Positions 12,801 to 24,723 of a stretch of 64,000 nucleotides of DNA are shown here, one piece after another (the first letter of the stretch is position 1; the number at the start of each line of letters is the position of its first letter). The notes under the pieces were generated by a model. The model was not told the DNA's origin. It worked only from the letters and a program-made list of their open reading frames with translations, and did not search any database. This DNA comes from Bradysia coprophila (lineage: Eukaryota; Arthropoda; Insecta; Diptera; Sciaridae), in contig NW_023503409.1 of NCBI RefSeq assembly GCF_014529535.1, forward strand, positions 2,046,390 to 2,110,389, in the 5' to 3' direction. A program made the translations under genes and the position numbers.

Positions 12801-15800
12801 GACTATTAAAAACTGTATACAACATAACACAGAGCTTATTAAATTAGTTATTTTGGCTCTAAATTCGAACGCAGCGATAAAATTGTAAGTTTATTCATTA
12901 AAACTCTAATTAAGTCGAACAAAACCATCATAAGAAGCACAGAAACCATTTGTGTGACAAAACATTTTTTTTTTTAAATAAAATTTCTATATTCTCACCT
13001 TCATCGGCTGTCAGGTCGGAGAATTTTATACCACCACTGCAAAAGAATAGCTCTGTCAATCGTGTCTTTAAAACGCATTATAAACTAAAGTCAAATTAAA
13101 ACAAAAAAGTGTAACAAAAAATTTGAATTGAGTGTTGTAATTTAGAACGAGAGACGTTCCTATTTTAGCATTTCAAACGTTTCGAAAAAGTTTAGCACAA
13201 GCACATCATTACGTTCTGCTTTCTTGTAGGACTTTATACAGAGATTTTTCCTAACAATTGTCGGTACTTTTTTCAATCGAGTTGAAAAATGAAATGTCCC
13301 AAAAATATACATATCCTCTCAATGGTATCTCACGCTCAATAAGATGACTGACATATCTATTTTCTCATTCTTCCTGACTTGCTGATCAATTTCCTTTTAA
13401 AGAAACTGGTAACTGGAAGATAAAAGTACTGTGTATGTAAACTTTCAGCATTTTGTTATTCAATTACTTCGTCACAACAAAAGGAAAAAAAATCAAAAAT
13501 AAATATTGCATGAATAAGGCTTCAAAATATAATATCACCGCACACAGCTGATAAAAGCTGAGCATTTTATTTTATTTTTACAGAAATGGAAACATTGTAA
13601 TCTGAGAAAATAATTTATGCTCATTCAGACAATGTACAATGCAGTCGTGTTAAGAAGTATGTTGTGCTGAGCAGTCATGTAAACTTGAGTCGATAATAAA
13701 TTCATAGAACCTATACTGAATTGGACATATATTCGGATGAACTAAATTGAGAATGCAATTCTATTCTCTACAGGATTATCATGGGAATTTAAACTTTTGC
13801 GTTTTTTGAAATTGTACAATGTGACTCTTGAGAAAGGAAATAAAAACAACCAGATTTCTGGCTGTGCAAAAATTTATAATATTTGGGTCATGTCAATATC
13901 ACAGCCAATTAAAACTTTATTCCAACTAATTTAAATTAATAAGGGACAGAGGACAGCGATTGAAATGTATAATGATTATGGTAACCTGTGACCTGTTTGA
14001 ATAAAGAACTTTTGACCGGTTTGGATAAAGAACTTTTTGTAAAAAAAAAACTTTTTCGAAACGAATGTTACAAGTTAGCTAAAACTTCAAATTAAAGCAA
14101 AATTATTTGAAACTAGAGTCTTCCTTCAAAAGTAATTAAAAATAAAATTTATTGAATTAAGTTACCGAATGTTTATGAGAAATGTTACTATTTCAAATGA
14201 TAACATTTAGCAACCAGTATATTGGCAAAATAATAACAGTGGTTTAGTGTTCCCAACGGCAAAAAATATAAATGCGACAGCAATTCTAAAACTGTACTCT
14301 TCGCATGAAATCGCTGAGATGTCGCTATGTACTGTCAAACCGACGAAAATGTTTAATTGAATTTGTTCCGTAGAAACATTTCTCATAAATACCGGATGGA
14401 TGGTAGTACGAAGGCAACTTTTTCTCTGACAAACAAATTTAATTGAAATAAAAAAATTTGAATTGCAAAAAACAAAATTCAAAATTTTGTCATAATTCAC
14501 ATATAATGCCGTTGAAAATGGCATTTACCTTAGCAGTACTGTGGCCGTTTCAGGCACTCGGAAAACCTGTAAAAATTTGTATAAATCGAAGATTCTATTT
14601 TTTTTTTCGTTTCGTTTCAAATTGCCAATGAATACATAACAATGATAACATTCAATTACAATGTCTGTCTGATGAATAAAATATTTTTTTTAAATAAATT
14701 TTAAACGCTTAACGGAAGTCGTTTCATTCTCAATTTCCGATTTTAATTGGTCGAAGTGTAAGAAGAAGAACCAACGGATCAGAGAAATCATATTATTGAC
14801 ATAGTAATTCGATCTCTGTTTACGTACGTCTACATGTTTGTGGAGTTGGGTCGAATGTTTATGATGTTCTTGCAAATAATAATCAAAAATGTTATTGAGC
14901 TCTAACAGTTATGGAATCGGTAGCCAGTTTTATTTCAATCATATACTTCGCATGGATCAGACACATACTGATGAGGTCATGTGATAGTTAATTCTAGTTC
15001 AAGATATTACTTTTCAAAGAACCGACTTTTTGAAATTGCGATCAAACGAAATTAAATTCTCAATTTTATTCCATACAATTCACTATCAATTATATGCAGC
15101 GGCAGCGACCCGTTTTCGCTGAAATTAATACAAACTGTTGCAAATACAAAGAAAGAATAGACCGAGAGCGTGTATGCCACATTATGACGTTACCCGATTT
15201 GAAAAATAATTTCAATACAACTTTAGGCTCTGAACGTTAGGATTTGTGTCTTTTTCTTGATATTTTTAAATAAGTCTTTTGTTACAGTTAGAGGCAGTGA
15301 AATATGCGTATGAATTTGCTTCAGCTGTTTTTCAGCTGATCCACACAAATAATAAAAACTTAGGAATCTTAATAAGGTTTTACCCTTACCACGCGCGTGC
15401 GTGTAGCAGCATCAACCGAATAAACAAGTATAAACGGTTTTGATCGTATATGTGGATCAGCTGAAATAGCTGAAGCAAATTCATGATGAAATTTTACAGC
15501 ATCTGTAAGAGGCTTGTCACGAGGGCGATTGTTCTGGACAAATTGAATTTTCGAACTTTAAGCATGTTTGGCAAAAAAAAGGCATGACGTCAACTTGGAC
15601 TTTCTGTGATGTGTGACTGCTCAGAGCTTTTATGAAACCTTGGCTTAATAAGGATCAGATAACTAGGCTCTCAGTCTACTAACTAAGCATTAATGACTGT
15701 ATTGTTTGTTGTAGCAAATGTTAATTGAAATAATGATCGGAAAGAAACACGCAACCGAAGAATTTTGTCTGGAAATTTTCTATTCAAAATGAATTGTCAT

Positions 15801-17871
15801 GTAATTGTTTGCCGTTTAACTAAACAAACTTGTGGGCACACGGAAAATGTACACGCTAATTTAATAGACTTTTCTGAAACGAAAATTTAAAAAAAAAAAA
15901 CTAAAAATTGCTGGGTTAGCATGAAGAAAATATCTGCAAAAACAGTGCGATTGACGATCCAATTTTCGATTCGAAAATAAACAACTCGTATGAAGCGTAT
16001 GAAGAAACTAGGAAATTAATTCATTTTGTCCGTTAATGTATTCAATGTAATTTGAATTATAACATTTTAATCATCTACCATATCTAATTCTATTATCTAT
16101 CTATTGTATAACAATAAGAACGATAGATAATATTCAAACGATTCATCTATAGATTGACTAATTTATATTGTCATAATGCTCACCTTCCATCCGAGATTCT
16201 CAAAGAAAGTGCTTATTCGTGCCTGACCGGTTGTTTTACCGCCACAAGGACCTGTTAAATGATAACAAAGAAACGGTTGTTAAATGAATGAAATGACATA
16301 ACACCAAATTCTAATGAAACATTTTAACTTTTGTTAAAACATTCTTACATCCGTTGATCTTAGATGGAGTGGTTCAGATATATGAATATCGCCGGCTACG
16401 TTTATTTACTCTCAACGCGAGGTAAGGTTAAATTTACTTGCCGGTTTCAAATATTTACGTATATTCTTTGAGTAAAATTCTTACATTTCTAAAAGATGAA
16501 AATAAAAATGATGAAAATTGTTTCTTGTGTGATGGTTGAGTTAACCTTAAGCTTGGGTTAACAATATTTCACACAAAGAGGACAATGACCACAGATATGT
16601 AATGTACTATTAATCTGTAACAGTCTCTCAAAACGAATGGAAATTTACCAGGAATTGGTTTAGTGAGTAAATTCAAGAGTTTTTTTTTGTGATCATAACA
16701 GAGACAAATGTATAAGAAACAACAGGTCAAAGTAAATATTGGCGCGTGTGAGTTTTTTTTGTGAATAAATGTAGTGAAATGAGAAACTAAACTTGAAATC
16801 ATGAAATTTCTGGAAATGAAAAGGTTGAACAGGTTTCGTTTTTTTTTTTGCAGACATTATACAAGTTGTACGAGAACAAAATATTTACGAATTTTATAGT
16901 TCCAAATATTTGTCCAGGTGTTGATCAATTTATCTTCCGAATCGGTCATGTGATGTTTAGTGATGTCATTGTAGTTGGTAATATGATCCAAATGTCGAAG
17001 TTCTAAGTTAACGATGGGAAAATGATTGTAACGTAATGTTAAAAATATTGGCTCTGATGTCGAAAAACGAAAACAGTTACGAAGCTTAATTTTATCCTAT
17101 TTATCAAATAGCACAGAACTTCAAATTGATCTAAAGTTTTGAAAATCAAAACTGACCACAAGATTAAATAGCTGCCAATGGAGGAATGATCAAATAGTAG
17201 AAACGCTGTTCAAACAATCTCACTAATAGATTTCGCAACAGAGTTTTCTGATGACTCAGTCAGATTGTTTCAAAAATCAGAATCAAATAACCTTAGACTA
17301 GAAATGGGAAATTCCCCGCCAGTCGGCATTATTTGCTTTGAATTTTTATCAGCCCATTACGTCCTGAGCACAGATAGATATATACTTTTACGATACATAA
17401 TTTCCATTTCAAATTCTCAGTGATGAAAGAATTTAAAAATTCGGGGAATACATCACAACAATAACAAAAATTATCAACATCCGTAAATGAGTCAACAAAT
17501 TCTCTAGTGATACAAGCGAGACGACCTTATGTCATCGTAAAAAATTAATGAAAATTGTGATGATAAGCCAGAAAAAAAAATAAATAAAAAATACGTCAGA
17601 GGTATCTCCGGTGATGCACTTTTCGCTTGAATGTAGTAGTTTCGTTTACATGAAATGAAAAAAACAGAAACGAAAAACACATGGTTTTGTTGGAAAACTG
17701 GTTTATGGAAAATAACCGCGTGGTTCTCTTGCACTTACTCTTGAATTTACTTTTCAGTCAAACGAATGAATGAATGTTTAACAAAAAATGAAAATATTTT
17801 AAGTACGAATTTTACTGCTTACCTCCAGTTAAGACTAATTTGTACACTCTGTGCTGTTTTTCCGTTTCCAT
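3852..17871 (-). CDS. Ttd14: TRPL translocation defect protein 14 (Ttd14)
   Basis: Nine exons that I joined by phase: 17871-17823, 16251-16184, 14566-14529, 13036-12999, 5358-5230, 5149-5013, 4946-4733, 4442-4115 and 4041-3852. They give 396 residues (432 with the cassette exon at 9691-9798). The N terminus carries a nucleotide-binding P-loop ([11 protein letters not shown]) split over exons 1-2, then [17 protein letters not shown] and a Walker-B-like [15 protein letters not shown]. The C-terminal half ([33 protein letters not shown]) is the CYTH-like half typical of the family. In Drosophila the protein binds GTP and phosphoinositide and is needed for light-driven movement of the TRPL channel and for photoreceptor survival. 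The stop used lies in a GGTAAGT that could also serve as a donor, so a further C-terminal exon below 3850 cannot be excluded. Introns 1-5 are large (1.3-7.6 kb) and hold no other gene that I can read. Confidence 0.9.
5359..9690. other. Ttd14 intron, part downstream of the cassette exon
   Basis: This non-coding AT-rich intron sequence contains short accidental reading frames only, the longest about 110 codons around 7363-7695 with no family resemblance. It includes two tandem copies of a 20-base palindromic unit at 6147-6186. I found no nested gene. Confidence 0.6.
6147..6186. repeat. Two tandem 20-bp palindromic units
   Basis: CATTGTTATAACAATGTCAA occurs twice in direct succession. The first 16 bases of each unit are a perfect palindrome. 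It lies within the large Ttd14 intron. No function can be read from it. Confidence 0.8.
9691..9798 (-). CDS. Ttd14: Candidate cassette exon of Ttd14
   Basis: A 108-base open segment lies between a TTTAG acceptor and a GTAAGT donor on the minus strand. It enters and leaves in phase 1, the same phase as the junction between the exons at 12999 and 5358. Inclusion would therefore insert 36 residues (starting [14 protein letters not shown] and including [15 protein letters not shown]) without a frame change, between TADE and AFKFQENLL. The protein-like composition and exact phase fit argue for a real alternatively used exon. The insertion falls shortly after the P-loop region. I do not know whether other insects have it. 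Confidence 0.65.
9799..12998. other. Ttd14 intron, part upstream of the cassette exon
   Basis: AT-rich intron sequence with no recognisable coding region, element ends or RNA gene. Short frames near 11786-12112 and 12370-12552 look accidental. Confidence 0.6.
13037..14528. other. Ttd14 intron
   Basis: AT-rich sequence between the 38-base exons at 12999-13036 and 14529-14566. Nothing recognisable is inside. Confidence 0.6.
14567..16183. other. Ttd14 intron with a foldback element
   Basis: AT-rich intron. Its only structured part is the 175-base foldback at 15310-15484. No coding frame is supported. Confidence 0.6.
15310..15484. mobile_element. Foldback element (MITE-like) in a Ttd14 intron
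   Basis: Terminal inverted repeats of about 37 bases begin ATGAATTTGCTTCAGCT at both ends and share the inner block TTTCAGCTGATCCACA. The arms (15310-15346 and 15449-15484) differ by a few bases. The core of about 100 bases is non-coding. No clear target-site duplication is visible, so the superfamily is open and the insertion is probably not recent. Confidence 0.65.
16252..17822. other. Ttd14 first intron
   Basis: AT-rich intron between the first coding exon (17823-17871) and the P-loop exon. No other feature is recognised. Confidence 0.6.
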
Positions 17872-19478
17872 GATTATTGACAGCTTTCCGAAATTTGATT
17901 AATTAAGAATTGATAAATTTAAGAGAAAAAGAAAATTAGGAGGCAAAAATGCTTCTATTGCAAGAAAGCACAGAAAAAAAATATTTTGAACCTTTTCCAA
18001 AACAAAAAAACAAAATCAACTGATTCGATACATTTTTACACAAAATAATGACTTAATGTAAACACACTGAAGCAAATAATTATTTGCACTTCTATCAAAT
18101 GAACTTGTTACTACACATTATTGAAGATTTGTTGATTTTAAGTGAGAAATAATAACTTCAAGACGATTCACAGTCTTCATGGCAAAATCACACAGAGACT
18201 GACAAATAAAAAACGTGGTCTGGGGGACACGCAGCGATTTCTTAAAAAGTCATCCCAGTAAACCCAGGCGATTACGCGGCCTATGCTGACATATTGATTT
18301 TCATACACTGTCATTAATTTTAGTGCGATAATTTAAATATTTCATTGTACCGATTGTACCACAATTTTTGGTAACAAAATTTGTAATTTCTTGGCACCAT
18401 TAAATTAACCTTCTCACACTATTGAAAAATGACAAGTGTTTAGTACGGGTAATATCAAGGTAAATATAGTGAGGAGGTAATGCCATATATAACCGAATCA
18501 GATGTGCGGTGGCACGAAAGTTCGATACAAACGCCATCTCGTTCCTTTGTTGAAATAAAAAAATGGAATTAAAAGTCGGGCCAACTGTATCTCACAACTG
18601 AAAATATTTTTGTGAAATACAAGTAAATCGTAGTCAACCATTTTAAAAAAAGATGTCATTGGCATCGAACTTATGTGCTAGACCGCTCGTCTAAGTGGCA
18701 TTACCTCCTCACTATATTTACCTTGAGTAATATAACGTCCAAAGAGTTTGCGTGGAAAAATTACATGGGGTCAAACCCCATTCCCGAAAAGGTTTGCTTT
18801 CGTCAGATAACTTTTTCTGGAAGGGTGTCACAGCTTTGCATAAGAAATTCGGTTAGCCTGTAGAGGCGCCACAATAGTTTTATTTCAGTTCTTTGCGCTC
18901 TATTTTCAGATGCTATAACTTTACGCAGGTTAAATAACAATGAAATGTCATAGCTTTGAAGTTGGCTTGCTAAAAATAGAGCGCTGATATCAGTAATTTT
19001 ATGATGTACTGCGAAATGTAATAGAATTATACGAAGATTATATACATTTAAGCTTTGTATCCAAACAGCATTTCTCTAAACTTATTGTGTAAGTTTTCTA
19101 AGATTATCCACACTAGTTGATTAAAATTTATTTTAATTGTATTAGTCATTATTTTAAGAAACATTTATCTTTCATGGAAAACAATTGTGTCAGTTGTTTT
19201 CGGTCTGTCAAAATTCGTTCTAACCGTACAATGGAAGAAACCTATTGATTCATGTAATCCAATTTTGCAGTGTATCTTTCTCGAAAATAACTGTCGGTAA
19301 TGTCGTTTAGCATGACAGATTGCAGCAGCGTGTGTGTATGTGTTGACCTGTCACACGTGCTTTTAAAAACGACATTTCAATTTATTCAACCACATTTCAG
19401 ATCTTACAGATTTGATTTCCGATTGAATTTTAACATTTTTAATTGATTTTTCGGTTGATTCTTAGCAATAATAGTAAA
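17872..19478. promoter_or_regulatory. Divergent intergenic region between Ttd14 and NOP2
   Basis: The two genes are transcribed away from each other from this 1.6-kb interval, so both promoters should lie here. It contains the inverted-repeat element at 18455-18726. No clear TATA box could be assigned to either gene, as is common for housekeeping promoters. Confidence 0.5.
18455..18726. mobile_element. 272-bp MITE with 31-bp terminal inverted repeats and 6-bp TSD
   Basis: The two ends are perfect 31-base inverted repeats starting TCAAGGTAAATATAGTGAGG. They are flanked by the direct repeat GTAATA (18449-18454 and 18727-18732), taken as the target-site duplication. The interior is non-coding. 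Perfect ends and an intact duplication suggest recent insertion. The TSD length does not by itself assign a superfamily. Confidence 0.85.
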
Positions 19479-22400
19479 ATGGGACGAAAAGGATCTTTTG
19501 CAGAAAGGCCAGTTAAAGGTCCTGGTCGAAAAACTAAAAAACAAGGCCCTCCGGTGTTAACGAAAGGTTTCAAAGGTTCGCACTTTTTACATTTAGTTTC
19601 TCTACTTTAAGCCAAATGTTTTAACATTGAAATTTGTGTATTGTGGAGTTCACAAGGGCACAAATCAGGCCAATTTTGAAAGCTTTGATTGAATATTTAA
19701 GTTGACCTAACCTCACTTTAAATGTTTTTAGGTCCACCTAGTCCCAAACCGGAAGATTTGAAACTGTCACATAGACAAAAGCAACGTTTAGTTAAACGTC
19801 AACATAAGAAGTTAAATAAGCAGCCACCTCCAGCCAAGAAACAAGTGCAACAGAAGAAGTTATCTAAATATGATAGCGAGGAAAGTGTCGACGAAGGTTC
19901 AGACATTGAAGAGGAATCAGAAAATGATATGGACTTTAAAGATGAATCTAGCGGTTCCGATTCTGAAAATGAAGCTCAGGGATTCACCGATGATAACAAA
20001 AGCTGGTTGACACCAAAGTCAAAACAAAATGGTCACATTCAGAACGGTGCCGACGAAAGTGATGAAGAGGAAGGGAGTGATGAAGAAATGGGCGAAGAGG
20101 GAGAAAGTGGTGAAGAGGTGGATGAAGAGCAAGAAAGTGAGGATGATGATAGCGATGACAACGATATCGAAGACGAGGAATACGATAGTGATGACGTAAA
20201 AGTTGGTACACTGAATGATTTTTCGGTGGATGATAGTGAGGCTTCGGACGATGAGGAGGATGTAGCCGACATAATGGATGAACAAGATTCGGACGACGAC
20301 GATGATGATGATGAAGGAGATAGTGATGACGATTCGGATAGTGAAAATGATTCGAACGAGGATGGTGAAGATGATCTGCTTCCCATAGAGAAAGCGTCGA
20401 AGAAATTAAAAGCCAAAAAGGAAAAGGAAACCCAATTAGCTGAGGACGAATTCCAAATGAACATTGAAAAATCTGATGTTTTCACTCTACCTGATCCGGA
20501 AGATGAGGCAGACGCTGAGAAGGCCTTAACACTACAGGACATTCAGCAACGGATCAAGGATGTTGTTTTGGTTTTGTCAGATTTCAAGAAGTACCGTCAG
20601 GTGAATCGTACTAGAAATGAATACGTCCAGCTGCTTCGATCCGATTTGTGCACATACTACAGTTACAACGAGTTTTTGATGGAAAAACTGATGGACATAT
20701 TTCCATTGAATGAGCTCATGGAATTCCTTGAAGCATCTGAAGTCCAACGTCCGCTCACTATCCGAACGAATACATTGAAAACAAGACGTCGTGATCTGGC
20801 TCAAGCTCTTATTAATCGTGGTGTGAACTTAGATCCGTTGGGGAAATGGACCAAAGTTGGTTTGGTTGTTTACAATTCGTCAGTTCCATTGGGTGCAACA
20901 CCGGAATATTTAGCCGGACACTACATGATTCAAGGTGAGGTTTCGCTTTGTAAACTTTCGACACATTTTTCTGACTAAAAATTCGGTTTTCTTTTGACAA
21001 TTTTAAGGAGCTTCGAGTATGTTACCCGTTATGTCGCTGGCCCCGCAAGAAAACGAACGTATACTCGATATGTGTTCGGCACCTGGAGGTAAAAGTTCGC
21101 ACATTGCGTCGATTATGAAGAATACCGGAGTATTATTTGCGAACGATGCCAATGCTGATCGTATCAAGGCTGTTGTCGGAAATTTTCACCGATTGGGTGT
21201 TGTCAATGCTGTTGTCAGCTGCGAAGATGGCTGCAAGTTTGGCACAATCATGCAGGGCTTCGATCGCATTTTGTTAGATGCCCCTTGTACAGGCACAGGT
21301 GTTGTATCCAAAGATCCGAGCGTGAAAATATCGAAATCTGAGGTTGACATCCAACGCTGTTACAATTTGCAGAGGAAATTGCTACTCAATGCCATTGATT
21401 GTTTGAACGCTAAAAGCGTTAGCGGTGGATATCTGGTGTATTCGACATGTTCAATTCTTCCCGAAGAGAATGAATGGGTCATTGATTACGCTCTGAAGAA
21501 GCGTAACGTTAAATTGGTTCCAACTGGACTGGATTTCGGAACGGAAGGTTTTGTTAACTATCGACAATTTCGTTTCCATCCGAGCATGAAATTGACCCGT
21601 CGATATTATCCCCACACCCACAATATGGACGGATTCTTTGTTGCAAAATTAAAGAAATTCTCTGATGTTATACCGGCTGGTGGTAACGATGAAGAAGATG
21701 CAGAGCAGCTTGATGTGAGTCAAGAAAGTGCGCCTACAGAAAATGGAGACACTGAAACTGTTCAAAACAAACGGAAAGCGGCAAAAGAATTGGAAACATC
21801 CGAAGCTAAGAAACGTAAACGTGAAGCCGATGAAAAGAAGTACGTAGCAAAGGTGTTCGAAAAGCCTGTAATTGTGAAAAAAGCACCGGACACCAGCGAA
21901 CAGAAAAAGTCGAAGAAAAACAAGAAGAAAGCGGCCAAAGATGTGGTAACTTCTCCAGCGCCGGTAATTGAACCGAAATCGAAAATCGCGACGAATGCAA
22001 CAACGAAGGAAAAGAAAGTTGATCTGCTGAACGGAACGACACCCAAATCTAAGAAACAAAAAGCGAATGGATCCGCACAAATTCAAGGTCAGTTTTTACA
22101 TATTTCTTCTCTCTCACAGGTGGTAAGACAATAACAATTTCGGATTTGAACTTCTTTACAGACACTGTTGCCGTAGTTGCTGTAAATAAATCGAAATACA
22201 TTTCAAACGTAAAGCAGAACGTGAATGAGAAGAAATTGCAGGACAAACCAGATCAAACGCCAAATGTGGAATCACCTTCAGCATCCGGTAAAAATAAAAA
22301 GAAACAGAAAGGTAATCCGTCTGCGCATGAGCCTGTTTTGAATGGAGTGGATGACCACCAACTATCCAAGACTCCAACTAAGGGCACTCCGAAAAAGGGA

Positions 22401-23252
22401 AGTTCAAAACAACAAAATATGGTAGAAGCATCCGCTGATATGGGAAATGATAGGACTCCCAAAAACTCTTCGAAACAGAAAAAGAATAGCCCCACCAAAG
22501 CAGGAAAAGATAATGTGACAATTGAAAGCGAACCAGCGATGCAGACGCCAAAACAAAATCGTTTGAACCAATCGATGAACAGTACGAAGAAATCTGCGTC
22601 GAAAATGAATGTACAAACGCAAGCAAAGACCCCGAAAAAGGGAATTGAGAAAGACGCAGTCGCTACACCATCGGAAGAGTCGAAAACTCCGAAGAAACCG
22701 ATTAGGAACGATGTCAAATCCACACCACATTTATCCAAAACACCGAAAAAAGCAACTGAGAATGATGTCATCAATACGTCCACACAGCCGAAGACCCCGA
22801 AAACACCAACTGTAGACCAAGCGACACCCAAACAATCAAAGACCCCGAAAAATCACAACAACACTCCAGCTGTAGCTAATAAGACTCCACAGACAAAACA
22901 ACAGCTTCAGACACCGAAATCATCGAAGCATCCGGGTAAAACAGATAGCATCACCCCAAATTCGGCTGTACCGAAAAGTGTCGAGAAAAGTGGAAAGTCA
23001 TCGAAACAAAGTTCCAGTCCATCATCAGCAAGCGCAGGTGACCAGCAGAAATCGGTAAATCAGAAGAAAAATATGAAGCCAGGAAAGGTGGAAGTTGATA
23101 GTCTGTCCGACTCGTTTGCGTTGAAGGTGAAGGCAAAAATGAGTAAGAAGAAACCAGTCAAGAAAATCGGCAGCCTTAAAGTGAACAAGAAACCTGACGA
23201 ATCGAAAAAAATGGGATTCAAGAGCAAGACGGAGAAGGCTAAGAAACGCTGA
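19479..23252 (+). CDS. NOP2: 28S rRNA (cytosine-C5)-methyltransferase NOP2/NSUN1
   Basis: Four exons (19479-19575, 19732-20934, 21008-22087, 22162-23252) give about 1156 residues. The protein begins MGRKGSFAERP, has a basic stretch and then a long Asp/Glu/Ser-rich acidic tract (about residues 85-230). The Rossmann methyltransferase core follows, with the SAM site DMCSAPGGK (Cys456-Lys462), the DAPCTGTG loop with Cys527 and STCS with catalytic Cys581. RRYYPHTHNMDGFFVAKL closes the fold. The family makes m5C in large-subunit rRNA and is needed for 60S subunit assembly in the nucleolus. The final exons encode a long Lys/Ser/Thr-rich tail (about residues 650-1156) with many TPK/KTPK motifs, well beyond the conserved core. 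Introns are 72-156 bases. Its 3' end converges on DNAAF3, with ATTAAA at 23326. Confidence 0.93.
19576..19731 (+). other. NOP2 intron 1
   Basis: A GT...TTTTTAG intron in phase 1. The joint restores KGFKGPPSPKP. The first exon holds only the 32-residue start of the protein. Confidence 0.85.
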
Positions 23253-23322
23253 ACTGGACCGACAAAGGTGACTTAATTGAATATTTGTTAGTTCTCAGAC
23301 ACGTCTTGTGCAAAGGAACATT

Positions 23323-23331
23323 TTTATTAAA
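23323..23331. terminator. Bidirectional poly-A signals between NOP2 and DNAAF3
   Basis: ATTAAA on the plus strand (23326-23331) overlaps AATAAA on the minus strand (23323-23328, read in reverse). They sit in the 97 bases between the two converging stop codons, so each gene can end in this shared segment. Confidence 0.5.
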
Positions 23332-23349
23332 AACTCTTTAATATTTCAA

Positions 23350-24723
23350 TCAACATTTCTTATACTTTACCACTGGGAGAGGCCTATTAATGGCGTAGTT
23401 TGTAACTGGTGTTAAGTTCAGCAGTTTGGCATAATCCTTGATTTTCTTCAGATCTTCGGCAATTTGGTCTTTACGCAACGTAGAATACTGCCAAGTTTCA
23501 AACATTACCAAAGCATTCTCATTTAAAATGTTAATGAAATCTTCCTTCAGAAATGGGAAATAATTTCTGGATACGAAGATAATGTCGAAGAATCCATTGA
23601 AATTTGCACGGTTTTGTATGGCCTGTATGTCATCGCGAGGTAAGAAAGTTATCGTAATATCATCCACCGGCAGTATACGCTCTTCATATTTTCGTAAATC
23701 GATTTCATTGCACTCAGGATTTACAGTAGGCATTGTTGTTCCCATGTCCAAAATTGTTGTCCCGAATTGATGCAAGTCATTGCGGTTACTTTCATACTTC
23801 TTTTTCTCCTGTATTTCAAACATAATCTCGAACACATTTCTTTCCGTCACATCCGAAGCTCGAAAGAAATTTGCCCCATGCTCTGACCGCAACAAATTTG
23901 CATCATCACATTTCAAACCAAATGTTGTAAATGGACCGACCGTTATGTCACCCACATATCCCCTATGTCGATAAACCGTTCCATTGCGACATAAGTCTGC
24001 GGCTAGTGTTTTATTGGGCATTGCCTGTTCGTACTCGGGAAAAACGAAAGCGACACCAACATCGCGCCAATGTTTGTATTCCTGGCTGCAAATTTGTTCC
24101 ACACCGTTGTCTTTCAATCTCATTTGTAAATCCCAATCAAAGACTCCATGACGATTGTCGTAGCGATTTTTCAACAGGTTTCGGTTTCTATTCTCCCAGT
24201 AATTCGTTATATTGAAAACGTTTCCTTTCCGTTCCAACCAGAATGAAAAAATGTTTTCCAAAGCGTCGCGTTCGCAATATTTTAATTGATCGAAGTTTAG
24301 GATTGGAATCTTTTCTTTTCCATAATCCAAATCAGTAATTACATTCAGAAAATGTTTGGCTTTGCTGCACATATAACTGTGAGAAATTGGTCTCAGTAAT
24401 GAATTGCCGTACAGGTCCATGAACGTTTGCGTTTTTCCTTTCAATGAAAATTCGGTCGGCGGTTCCAGTGCAACATTCAATAAAAGGACATTTCTTGCCA
24501 ATATCTCGAGACAACCTTCGACAACGTAAAAATTTATTTTGACACCGTGCTTGTAGGATTTAGCAATTGTTTTCAAAATTAAGCGAGGATCACCGCTCCC
24601 ATACAGAAGAATATTCAGCACATCTTTATTTTCATCGTTAGTGTTTGATGCCTTTAGCATTGATTCATATTCACTATATAGATCTCTAGCTTCACAGAAT
24701 CCCCAAAACATTTTTCCGATCAA
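23350..24723 (-). CDS. DNAAF3: Dynein axonemal assembly factor 3 homolog
   Basis: A single-exon 457-residue protein. Its start (MFWGFCEARDLYSEYES at residues 5-21, then LNILLYGSGDPRLILKTIAKS) and the middle (GVFDWDLQMRLKDNG, AFVFPEYEQAMPNKTLAADLCRNGTVYRHRGYVGDITVGPF) match the DNAAF3 family. It has a N-terminal domain also found in Mss51-like proteins, a C-terminal DUF domain and no transmembrane segment. DNAAF3 acts in the cytoplasm to preassemble axonemal dynein arms, and loss in humans causes primary ciliary dyskinesia. In insects the targets would be sperm tails and chordotonal cilia. Two Met codons (residues 1 and 5) could start translation. The stop lies 98 bases from the NOP2 stop, and the short interval carries A-rich poly-A signals for both strands, so the 3' UTRs probably overlap. 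Confidence 0.85.
   Translation of the reverse strand: MIGKMFWGFCEARDLYSEYESMLKASNTNDENKDVLNILLYGSGDPRLILKTIAKSYKHGVKINFYVVEGCLEILARNVLLLNVALEPPTEFSLKGKTQTFMDLYGNSLLRPISHSYMCSKAKHFLNVITDLDYGKEKIPILNFDQLKYCERDALENIFSFWLERKGNVFNITNYWENRNRNLLKNRYDNRHGVFDWDLQMRLKDNGVEQICSQEYKHWRDVGVAFVFPEYEQAMPNKTLAADLCRNGTVYRHRGYVGDITVGPFTTFGLKCDDANLLRSEHGANFFRASDVTERNVFEIMFEIQEKKKYESNRNDLHQFGTTILDMGTTMPTVNPECNEIDLRKYEERILPVDDITITFLPRDDIQAIQNRANFNGFFDIIFVSRNYFPFLKEDFINILNENALVMFETWQYSTLRKDQIAEDLKKIKDYAKLLNLTPVTNYAINRPLPVVKYKKC

Noticed and set aside
20039-20542. Long minus-strand Ser-rich reading frame
   Set aside because: It is the antisense of the acidic Asp/Glu/Ser tract of NOP2; repetitive codons keep the opposite frame open.
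22253-22831. 192-codon minus-strand frame
   Set aside because: Antisense shadow of the Lys/Thr-rich NOP2 tail; no start context or family match.
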